Below are positions 7,443-14,712 of a stretch of DNA of 20,819 bases, piece after piece. Where the stretch lies: positions 1 to 20,819 of the forward strand of contig CAYWVO010000051.1 in assembly GCA_964461835.1 (NCBI GenBank), in the 5' to 3' direction. Source of the DNA: CAYWVO01 sp964461835. GTDB taxonomy: Bacteria > Zixibacteria > MSB-5A5 > WJJR01 > JAJRUJ01. A program made the position numbers and the translations under genes. Every line of letters starts with the position of its first letter. Position 1 is the first letter of the stretch. Below the pieces are notes generated by a model. It saw nothing but the letters and a program-made list of their open reading frames with translations. It made no database searches and had not been told where the DNA came from.

Positions 7443-8852
7443 ATGTCCGCATATTTTCCGTCGTCGAGAGTATTAAATGGGTTCGTCACGGTAGTAGCTA
7501 TTGTTCTGATTTTTGCTCCAGCGAACCCAAAGGCAACTCAACATGCCTCACCAACAGAAACTTCAACCGCATCGGTCATCATATCCTGGACCGCTCCCGG
7601 TGATGACGATGACCAAGGCACTGCGTCGCAGTATGACCTGAGATATTCGACACAAATGATTACCCCGGAGAATTGGGATGCCGCGACCCAGGTCGCGAAT
7701 GAGCCTGTTCCGCAACCGGCATATACCCAACAGCAAATGACGGTCAGCGGGTTGACCGATAATGTGGTATATTATTTTGCAATTAAGGCTGCGGACGAAG
7801 TCCCGAACTGGTCTCCATTATCGAATGTGGTCATTGTTGACCTGTGCCGCCCAGAAGCAGTCTCCGATCTTAATGCGTTCATGGGGGTCAATGAGGGTGA
7901 GATAACAATGGCTTGGACTGCGACCGGCGATGACGGCTCGGAAGGCACAGCGTCTGAATATTATCTTCTCTACGACACATTGGCGATTACCCAAGATAAT
8001 TGGAAAAATGCCTATCGATGGGAAGACCCTCCAGCTCCGTCACCTAGTGGACAGGCCCAGGTGTGGACGTTGTCAGACTTAGTTCCGGGCACTGAGTACT
8101 ATCTGGCAATTGTGGTCGTCGACGATGCCGGAAACGAATCAATGCTGTCAAATGTTGTAACGGCGGTTGCAAGATTTGAACTGGCTGCTGATTATCACAA
8201 TCCATCAGCCATTGATGATCTGGAAGCCGATACCGGACTGTCCGTCGGAGAATTGGACCTATCGTGGACAGCTACCGGTGATGACAGCGTTAGCGGAACT
8301 GCGAGCCTTTACGTTATCCTGTATGACACGCTGGAGATTACTCCATCCACCTGGGCGAATGCGAATGTTTGGCCAAATCCGCCAACACCGCTAGCCAGCG
8401 GTCAACCTCAATCGTTTACATTATCAGAATTGATCCCGGGGAAGGAGTATTTCGTCGCCGTCATTGTCTTAGACGACGTCGGCAATCAATCTCCGCTCTC
8501 GAATGTGACAACGGGCGTTGCCCGACCGGTGGGAGTGGGAATTCTCGAAGATGATGAATCAGATGCGACGCCGGCGTCGTTTACCTTGAGCCAGAATTAC
8601 CCAAATCCGTTCAATCCCTCCACCACGATCAATTATACGATCAAAGAACCCAGCTGGGTGTCCCTCACGGTCTATAACTCTCTGGGGCAGCGTATCGCGG
8701 TCCTGGTTGAACAGCACCAGGCCTCCGGTGCGTATCGTGCTTATTGGGACGGTCTCGACGAGTACAACATGCGGGTGGCGTCCGGCATCTACCTGTATCG
8801 GCTTCAGGCCGGACACTTCTCCAAAACCAAGAAAATGGTCTTGATGCGTTAG
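7443..8852 (+). CDS. Secreted protein with three fibronectin III domains and a type IX-like C-terminal sorting domain
   Basis: A 469-residue exported protein. A signal/anchor segment (about 12-35, VLNGFVTVVAIVLIFAPA) is followed by three fibronectin III domains (about 38-133, 135-243 and 253-362), each with a WTAxGDD...GTAS.Y pattern and a closing LSNV. Residues 380-469 are a T9SS type A-like sorting domain: FTLSQNYPNPFNPSTT, VYNSLGQRIAVLV, and the final SGIYLYRLQAG...KKMVLMR. In Bacteroidota this domain sends cargo through the type IX system and is removed at attachment; in related candidate phyla it is common even where the system is unproven. The start is firm, with GGAGG seven bases upstream. 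Its role is probably surface adhesion or scaffolding (inference). Confidence 0.88.
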   Translation: MSAYFPSSRVLNGFVTVVAIVLIFAPANPKATQHASPTETSTASVIISWTAPGDDDDQGTASQYDLRYSTQMITPENWDAATQVANEPVPQPAYTQQQMTVSGLTDNVVYYFAIKAADEVPNWSPLSNVVIVDLCRPEAVSDLNAFMGVNEGEITMAWTATGDDGSEGTASEYYLLYDTLAITQDNWKNAYRWEDPPAPSPSGQAQVWTLSDLVPGTEYYLAIVVVDDAGNESMLSNVVTAVARFELAADYHNPSAIDDLEADTGLSVGELDLSWTATGDDSVSGTASLYVILYDTLEITPSTWANANVWPNPPTPLASGQPQSFTLSELIPGKEYFVAVIVLDDVGNQSPLSNVTTGVARPVGVGILEDDESDATPASFTLSQNYPNPFNPSTTINYTIKEPSWVSLTVYNSLGQRIAVLVEQHQASGAYRAYWDGLDEYNMRVASGIYLYRLQAGHFSKTKKMVLMR

Positions 8853-8885
8853 CTCGTTGATTGTGATCTATCCCCCTCAACTTCA

Positions 8886-8916
8886 TTGACATAATCAAAT
8901 TGACAGTCTGTAGTAT
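8886..8916 (+). promoter_or_regulatory. Candidate promoter for the VanZ-like gene
   Basis: TTGACA (8886-8891) lies 19 bp before TAGTAT (8911-8916); TATCTTG here also resembles the Bacteroidota TAnnTTTG -7 box. A second TTGACA sits at 8900-8905. Transcription would start near 8923, leaving about a dozen bases before the ATG at 8935. Found by eye. Confidence 0.35.
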
Positions 8917-8934
8917 CTTGTCGTACATGCCCCT

Positions 8935-9903
8935 ATGAGGAAAGCGACGAGTGCACTTGCCTACCTGATTATGATTTTTCTTGTGATGGGAACTGTTCTT
9001 TTCGTCCGCATTCCGCTCCAAGGTCAGCTCTGGCGGGCAACAATGAACGCAGGCCATATGCTGCTGTTTGGTACCCTGTCCTTGGGATTTTTGTGGGTTT
9101 CACAGGAATTCGTGGGGCTACCTGTTTCCAGCGAATACCTGCATTATCTTGTCGCGTTGATCGGCGGCATCGGCATCGGTCTGGCAGCGGAGTTCGTACA
9201 ATATTTTGGCCCCCGGGATGCCAATTTTTATGACGTGGGAATGGACGCGCTGGGTTGTTTCGTGTTTCTCGGGTTCTACGGTAGTTTTGATCGCCGACTG
9301 ACGGGAACCTGGTTACGTAAGAGGCGGATACGAGAATTCATGATGCGCCTTATCTGCATTATCCTCTTGTTGTTGGGATTCTTGCCGTCGATTGTCTGGG
9401 GTATGGCGACCGTCAATCGTGCACGTATCTTTCCCCGCATCTGCTCGTTTGAATCCCGCTGGGAGAATAAATTTGTCGTACTGTATCATGCCGAGATGGC
9501 CATGATATCCCCGCCCGCCCACTGGACAGGCGCACACGGCTCACGGGCGGCCGCGGTAACGCTATATCCGGCACCCTACCCGGGGCTGACTATCGAGGAG
9601 CCCTATCCGGACTGGCGGAGATATGATACCTTGTGCTTGGCTGTCTATCTCCCGGAGGATACAACGGTGAGGCTCGGGGTGCGCATCGATGATTGGCACC
9701 ATGATCATACCGCCGGCGATCGGTTCACTCGCGCGTACACTCTTCACGCCGGCGAAAATCGACTTTGTATTCCGCTGACGGAAGTGAGATTCGGGCCAGT
9801 GAACCGAAAGCTGGATATGGCACAGATTGCCGCGGTGTGGTTGTTCACGGCCAACGCCGCTCGCCAACTTGACATTTATATCGATAATATCAGATTGGAA
9901 TGA
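8935..9903 (+). CDS. VanZ-like membrane protein fused to a carbohydrate-binding-like domain
   Basis: A 322-residue two-part protein. The first about 125 residues are a VanZ-like domain with four membrane helices (about 7-25, 38-56, 69-92, 101-118) and the conserved GHMLLFGTLSLGF, GIGLAAEFVQYF and D-x-x-D-V-G-M-D-A-L-G pattern (ANFYDVGMDALG). A fifth hydrophobic segment (136-157, LICIILLLLGFLPSIVWG) leads to a C-terminal domain of about 160 residues. That domain looks like a beta-sandwich of the CIA30/CBM type: YDTLCLAVYLPEDTTVRLGVRIDD and the closing LDIYIDNIRLE. It probably faces the periplasm and binds a glycan (inference). No ribosome-binding site precedes the ATG. The gene converges with the methyltransferase 30 bp away. 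Confidence 0.75.
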   Translation: MRKATSALAYLIMIFLVMGTVLFVRIPLQGQLWRATMNAGHMLLFGTLSLGFLWVSQEFVGLPVSSEYLHYLVALIGGIGIGLAAEFVQYFGPRDANFYDVGMDALGCFVFLGFYGSFDRRLTGTWLRKRRIREFMMRLICIILLLLGFLPSIVWGMATVNRARIFPRICSFESRWENKFVVLYHAEMAMISPPAHWTGAHGSRAAAVTLYPAPYPGLTIEEPYPDWRRYDTLCLAVYLPEDTTVRLGVRIDDWHHDHTAGDRFTRAYTLHAGENRLCIPLTEVRFGPVNRKLDMAQIAAVWLFTANAARQLDIYIDNIRLE

Positions 9904-9932
9904 ATAGGAGTATAGTCTAGTGGTAAGAGATA

Positions 9933-10700
9933 CTAATCGGACTGTGTGGCCGCTTGTTTGGTCAAAACGGTACTATACAAAAACTCACTGAGACCGCTAA
10001 TTGCCTTGAGACGCCCCTTGAGTGACCCCGACTTCCAATCAGTCTTGCGGCACTTGCGATACGATTCCCATTCCTCGTGGCGGGTCTCAAATCCCGCATT
10101 GCGTAAAAATTTTCGGATTGAGAAAAGTGTGTAGGTGTGCGGGTGACCACGATCGATTTTGGTGACAGCGAGGAGTGAATGCAGCAAAAAGCCCCACGTA
10201 GGATGTAGATTCACGGTGAGAAAAACAATCCCGTCAGGTTGGAGGATACGGTCAATTTCGTTGAGGACTTGGCCGGGATTCTGGACATGATCGATGACGT
10301 TTTCAATAATCACCAAGTCGACCGTAGCGGAGTCCTGGGGGATGTCTTCCCCCTGCGCCTGGACATACGCGACCGCTGGATTGCGATGGGCAATCAGCTC
10401 AGGTCGACTGGCATAGAAATCACATAGCGGATCATAGGCATACCGTTCCTTGGCGTCGAAAAACGCTACCGTTCCGACGGCGCCGCTCCCGATCTCTACT
10501 ACTCGACTGGACGCAAATGACGGTGGATTTCGGGGAAATGCTTTGGCAATCATCTCGGTCAAATTTTCCGCCCGCCATTGGTAAAAGGTAAGGCTCGGCC
10601 GCTCTCCAGAGGCGATCCGATCAGCAGCCTTCTGCCAGAAGGCACGTTCATATTCTTGCGCTTCTTGCCATCGTTCCCCAGTTGCCACAGAGGCCTCCAT
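9933..10700 (-). CDS. Class I SAM-dependent methyltransferase
   Basis: A 255-residue Rossmann-fold methyltransferase. The SAM-binding motif I is VVEIGSGAVG (67-76), the acidic residue for the ribose is in YAYDPLC (D90), and GEDIPQDSATVDLVIIENVIDHV (split over motifs II-III, about 117-139) gives the adenine pocket and motif post-I. LQPDGIVFLTVN follows as in Methyltransf_11 members. The first 45 residues are helical and charged. GTG at 10703 directly precedes the ATG at 10700; I prefer the ATG, though neither has a good ribosome-binding site. It is the last of three minus-strand genes, 202 bp after the asparagine-synthase-like gene, so it may have its own promoter. Within this locus it would methylate a sugar or sugar substituent (inference). 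Confidence 0.82.
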   Translation of the reverse strand: MEASVATGERWQEAQEYERAFWQKAADRIASGERPSLTFYQWRAENLTEMIAKAFPRNPPSFASSRVVEIGSGAVGTVAFFDAKERYAYDPLCDFYASRPELIAHRNPAVAYVQAQGEDIPQDSATVDLVIIENVIDHVQNPGQVLNEIDRILQPDGIVFLTVNLHPTWGFLLHSLLAVTKIDRGHPHTYTLFSIRKFLRNAGFETRHEEWESYRKCRKTDWKSGSLKGRLKAISGLSEFLYSTVLTKQAATQSD

Positions 10701-10905
10701 CACGAATACATCTGCTCGATTCCATAAGCCGTTACACTAACTGCGTCTTACAACAACGATTTGCCTATTATACGGCATCTACGAATGATCAGCGAGGGAT
10801 TTATCGCAGACGACACCACGCATCTATTTACCGTATGACGGTGTAACCCGTTGGTATTCATTGAGATAGCCAAAACCATTTCAACGCACCGAAACGCCTG
10901 TCAAG

Positions 10906-12648
10906 TTAACCAACTCCGAAAAGATCCAGCGTTTTCATCTTTAGCAGCATGTCCATTAACGGGTGAAAACTTTTGTATTGGTTTTTGTTTGCGGCAGTTC
11001 GCAGTGTCTGTTTATCCCAGATTGGCGATTTCAGTGATTCAACAATCTCAGAGATAATAGTGGAATTTTGTATAAACTGGTAATTCGGCCACCCGTACTT
11101 AGGAGGCTGAACTCGTCCTTTGGTAAACGAATGAAGGCGCCAACGGCTGAGTTCGGCCAGCTTCCTGATCGCGCGCGAAAGCTCTTGCACGGCAATTGGC
11201 ATACGGGCAGGCACGAGAATAGCCGCTGTCGGGTATCGTAACAAATCCGGCTGCAATCTATCAATGATTTGCCGGTTGAACATGCTGTGTGCCTTAAAGC
11301 GGTACGGAACAGCAGCGGCAAATTGGACCAATGAGCGATTGGCAAATGGAGCTACCATGGGCAGGTTGTTACCGGCTGCGCTGCGGAGCTGATCGGCTAT
11401 ATACTGACTGCCCCGGTGTTCCGTTATGAAAGCCTCGATTTTCGCTTCTACTGCATCTACGCCTCGGGCGTGATATCGGGTCAGTTCCTTTGCAATGTCT
11501 TTATTTACGTATTCATTGATGCCGAAGAACCGATCTTCCCAGTAGTCGTTGTTAAGAAACCACGGGCAGGTATAAGGTCTTTGCCGGAAAAATTCCATAG
11601 CGGAAAAAAGGCTATCGGACGGACTTTCCATGAGGAGCCGAGACACTTGGGGAATATCCAAGATATACCCCAGCGTCGCAACTGCCTTGCTTAGCCCTTG
11701 CAGATTCATGGTAGGACCGTAATGCCCCCCGAGGATTTCTCCGAAGATGCCGGCGCTGACGGAAGTTATGGATAAGTCATCTGCAATAGCTCTGGTCCCG
11801 GCAAAATGCCAATGAGGGAACAAGACGCTTTCATACTTACAGAATTGTTCGGTCAGGAAAGATACGTCGAAGCAGGACAAATCAATCTGTTGCGTTACCA
11901 ATGGGATATGGAGAGCTTTTGATAAGCTCCGGACGATTGCGGATTCGCGACTTGCGAGGTCTCCGTGGTGGTAAAGATACATGGAATCTGCGACCCCCGC
12001 TGAGATAGCCCCTGCCACCAGTGTCCGGGAATCCCAGCCGGCAGACATCATCAACATTGTGCATTCCATGGAACGACAAGTTTCGGTGAGCAATTCGCAT
12101 GCTTGGTCAATGGTAGCTCTTTGATCTATTTCCAGTGTTAATGACCAGAGATCGCTACAATCCTCGGAACGAACGGTACCGCTCTTTAAATCGAAGGTAA
12201 TCAATTCACCCGGCCGGAGTCGTTGAATGTTCTTGTAAATCGTCCGCTGACCGATAGTGTAACCAAATCGCATGTACTGAATGAAACCAACATGATCAGT
12301 TTCGCCGGGACAAGATGCGTGCAGCTGGCTGAGATTGTTAGCAATATAACATTTCCCCTCGGTAGAGCACCAATAAGCGGGGAAGACGCCGAGGAGATCC
12401 GCCCGCACCTGGACTAATTGCTTTGCAATATTGATGACAATCAATAATCCTGGATGCTCAAACGGGTGTGTCTGCAACTTTGTCATTCGGAGATCTTCAG
12501 CGCTCGATGTTGCATCCGAAATCTCCCGGATGAATCCTGGTGTGCCAAACGCGTGATAAGTTATGCCGTTGACGGAACCACTTACTCTTGGCTTAGGCTT
12601 CACTGGGGAGGTGGAGCTTGATGATGTATGCTCCAGATATGTCTGCAA
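10906..12648 (-). CDS. Asparagine-synthase-like enzyme without a glutaminase cysteine
   Basis: A protein of up to 580 residues. The C-terminal two thirds is an asparagine synthetase-type ATP-pyrophosphatase domain. Its PP-loop reads SAGWDS (202-207) where the classic form is SGGxDS, and SAGIFGEILGGHYGP supplies the later conserved loop. The N-terminal part keeps fragments of the Ntn glutaminase fold (DLLGVFPAYWC, IANNLSQL, RFGYTIGQRTIYKNIQRLRPGE) but has no Cys at position 2 and is about 50 residues short, so it should not hydrolyse glutamine. Free ammonia, an amine or an amino-sugar may be the nucleophile, as in AsnB-like enzymes of polysaccharide clusters (inference). The start is uncertain: the TTG at 12648 has only AAGG very close to it, and a GTG at 12603 is an alternative. 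Confidence 0.8.
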   Translation of the reverse strand: MQTYLEHTSSSSTSPVKPKPRVSGSVNGITYHAFGTPGFIREISDATSSAEDLRMTKLQTHPFEHPGLLIVINIAKQLVQVRADLLGVFPAYWCSTEGKCYIANNLSQLHASCPGETDHVGFIQYMRFGYTIGQRTIYKNIQRLRPGELITFDLKSGTVRSEDCSDLWSLTLEIDQRATIDQACELLTETCRSMECTMLMMSAGWDSRTLVAGAISAGVADSMYLYHHGDLASRESAIVRSLSKALHIPLVTQQIDLSCFDVSFLTEQFCKYESVLFPHWHFAGTRAIADDLSITSVSAGIFGEILGGHYGPTMNLQGLSKAVATLGYILDIPQVSRLLMESPSDSLFSAMEFFRQRPYTCPWFLNNDYWEDRFFGINEYVNKDIAKELTRYHARGVDAVEAKIEAFITEHRGSQYIADQLRSAAGNNLPMVAPFANRSLVQFAAAVPYRFKAHSMFNRQIIDRLQPDLLRYPTAAILVPARMPIAVQELSRAIRKLAELSRWRLHSFTKGRVQPPKYGWPNYQFIQNSTIISEIVESLKSPIWDKQTLRTAANKNQYKSFHPLMDMLLKMKTLDLFGVG

Positions 12649-12720
12649 CCCTTACTTAGATTGAGAAGCTACGGCTTTTATCAACATCGAACATGCTCTT
12701 GGTCATCGTCTTCCGGCGAA

Positions 12721-14100
12721 TTACTCGATCTGCGGGAAATCCTCAGTTGGTGGGTGGATATCCAGCTGAAGGGAATATTCTTTGATCAAACGGTCGTATA
12801 TCCGGCCGGCGATGATCTCGTTGCCGCGCTCGGACAGGTGGCACATATCGATATACATTGCTTCCGTTCTATCCTTCAGTGCATCGGTGATGCAATTAAA
12901 ACGCGGGGGTGCAGCCCGCTCCAGCGTTTCGGTGGCCGTGCGGTAGAGCATTCGCAGGGCGGGATCATGAGCGCGCGGATCTGCGGTCGACTCATCTCCG
13001 ATAAGTTCCTCTTCTGAAAACGTCGTCGGTTGCCAGAAACACGAGTAGTTGAATCCGTATTGCTGCGAGAGGCGGTGCAATAGATCCAAGGAGCGGAGAT
13101 AGTAGTGTGCGGTCCCGTCGCCCAGGGCGTGCATTTGTTCATCGCTGAGTTGTGCCGTTAATTCCTGGTATTGCCGCTGTTCGGTTAAGGCTACCGAAAT
13201 CATGGTTAGGGCCTTGTAGGCCATGCACTGATGTTCAAACCAGCCGGTGATCCGGTCCCAGATAACCCGGGGCAGGCTCTTGGATTGCAGCTGCTTCCTG
13301 ATTTTGGCCACGTTGTGAATTGAACCCGGATGTCCCGCTTGATAGGTGCCGTAGACGTCATTGATCCCATCATAAAAAATGACGTAATCCGGACGATGCC
13401 CCTCCTGCAACAGGACGATGAATTGCACCAGCCCCTGGGTGAAGGTGTACGCGTGTTTTCCATAATTGAACACGACAAATCGCGGTTCCCGTTCGTTGAG
13501 CAGCCGGGATACATATGATGGTACGGTGTGTTCGTCCCGAGCACCCCACCCCCAGACAGTCGATCCGCCGAACATGTAAACGGTATCCGGCGGTTCGGCA
13601 TAGGAATCGGGATTCCAGGTCGCCCGCATCCCCGTGCGGTCAATGTTCACATACCGGCCGTCGTACGGTTTTGTGTCCCAGCACACATACTGTTCGAATT
13701 GCTTGGTGACTTCGCTGCATTCTTTAAAGAGCTGTCTGGCCCACGGTTTCCCATCATAGGGAGATAATGTGTACTGGAATTCATTGACCGGGAATTCGCC
13801 AAAGTGAAAGACTGTGTCGGCAATTTGCAGACCTGCTTCGATGAATATCACCATCACGCAAATCATGATGAATCCAAACAATAGCTTTTTCCGCTGCTCC
13901 CGCGTGTTGCCTCGAAAAAACAACAGTGCGCCTAGAGCCAGGCAACCGATCTGGAACAGCCAGACGAGGATTTTGGAATCGAGGGAAATATTGCCGTCGG
14001 GACGTGGAAACAACCAGAGGAGCGTCCATTGGTTAACAAGAATCCCCAACGCAACCAGGATGATCCCAAGAACTTTATTGAGGGTGATTCGTCGCGGCAT
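12721..14100 (-). CDS. Membrane-anchored SGNH/GDSL-type hydrolase
   Basis: A 459-residue protein with three N-terminal membrane helices (about 9-30, 43-62, 73-92) and an SGNH domain outside the membrane. Block I is MFGGSTVWGWG with the nucleophile S170; block II is FNYGKHAYT with G204; block III is YDGINDVYG with N237; block V is DMCHLSERG with D418 and H421. All catalytic residues are therefore present. Such proteins deacetylate or acylate surface polysaccharides, and membrane-bound relatives are often next to carbamoyltransferase/SxtJ/DUF5989 genes. GGAGGG lies seven bases before the ATG, so the start is firm. It is the first gene of the minus-strand run and is divergent from the carbamoyltransferase. 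Whether it acts as esterase or acyltransferase cannot be told. Confidence 0.85.
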   Translation of the reverse strand: MPRRITLNKVLGIILVALGILVNQWTLLWLFPRPDGNISLDSKILVWLFQIGCLALGALLFFRGNTREQRKKLLFGFIMICVMVIFIEAGLQIADTVFHFGEFPVNEFQYTLSPYDGKPWARQLFKECSEVTKQFEQYVCWDTKPYDGRYVNIDRTGMRATWNPDSYAEPPDTVYMFGGSTVWGWGARDEHTVPSYVSRLLNEREPRFVVFNYGKHAYTFTQGLVQFIVLLQEGHRPDYVIFYDGINDVYGTYQAGHPGSIHNVAKIRKQLQSKSLPRVIWDRITGWFEHQCMAYKALTMISVALTEQRQYQELTAQLSDEQMHALGDGTAHYYLRSLDLLHRLSQQYGFNYSCFWQPTTFSEEELIGDESTADPRAHDPALRMLYRTATETLERAAPPRFNCITDALKDRTEAMYIDMCHLSERGNEIIAGRIYDRLIKEYSLQLDIHPPTEDFPQIE

Positions 14101-14712
14101 CAGTGATCCCTCCGAAAACGAAACGACAGCAAATAATTATCTCCTGCACAAGACATTCGGACAAACCGTGGTCCTCATAAACGTCCGCATCAGTAAGCCA
14201 GTGGCTTTCGTGCCATGCACTCTTGAGCCGCCGGGCCGTTCCCCGGGAAGTGTCGCCTGTAGCGATCTTAATTTCAAGTAAATAATCGTAGTCTCGACAG
14301 CTCAAGGCCATATCCCACATTTGCCCTCGAAAGTCGTATAAAATGAGGTGTACAGCAAGAGGTTGCGAAGCTCTTGTTGCCCACTAACGGATCGGACGTG
14401 GGCTGAACGAGCTAAGTAATTGTCTGTTAAGAGAATAGCGAAAAACACAAAACGGTTTGAATACCCATAACACATCTAGTATTCTGGCATTTCGGAAATG
14501 TCGATATAAGAATGACGTGCTTTGACAATGAGGGGCTGGCAATGTCTGGGTTAAGTGATGCTTGCCGAGGTGAGCATGCTCATGCGATAACGAGGAATTA
14601 CGGAGCTTTGATGGTCGCCGAAACATCTCGTGCGATCTGCCGCCGGCCTGAAAAGCTGTATATTCTGCACTCGCGTTCATCCGCCCGTTATCGGACCGCA
14701 ACACGGTGATCT
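14101..14712. other. Divergent regulatory region between SGNH hydrolase and carbamoyltransferase
   Basis: This 612-bp stretch must hold promoters for both directions. An 81-codon minus-strand frame (14320-14075) has no known product and overlaps the SGNH start; I do not call it. A perfect 12-bp palindrome is at 14571-14582 and a small CATTT-CGG-AAATG hairpin at about 14488-14500. No convincing -35/-10 pair was found. The region is unusually long for a divergent promoter in this otherwise compact locus. Confidence 0.45.
14571..14582. promoter_or_regulatory. Perfect 12-bp palindrome, possible operator
   Basis: TGAGCATGCTCA is an exact palindrome about 130 bp upstream of the carbamoyltransferase start, in the divergent intergenic region. 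Its size and place fit a dimeric regulator site, but a 12-bp palindrome can occur by chance and no second copy was noticed. Confidence 0.25.

Noticed and set aside
9908..9935. A tRNA-like D-arm phrase (AGTCTAGTGGTAAGAG) between convergent genes
   Set aside because: No anticodon arm, T-arm or acceptor stem can be built around it, and the methyltransferase stop lies at once downstream.
10830..10842. Small hairpin ACCGT-ATG-ACGGT downstream of the asparagine-synthase-like gene
   Set aside because: Stem of only five pairs and no T-run; too weak to call a terminator.
12649..12720. Possible frameshifted N-terminus of the asparagine-synthase-like gene (short frame MTKSMFDVDK...)
   Set aside because: Only 16 codons, with no resemblance to the glutaminase N-terminus, and the gap to the SGNH stop is too small for the missing residues.
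14075..14320. 81-codon minus-strand frame upstream of the SGNH gene
   Set aside because: Reads in places like protein (DYDYLLEIKIATGD) but has no start signal, no known family and overlaps the firm SGNH start.
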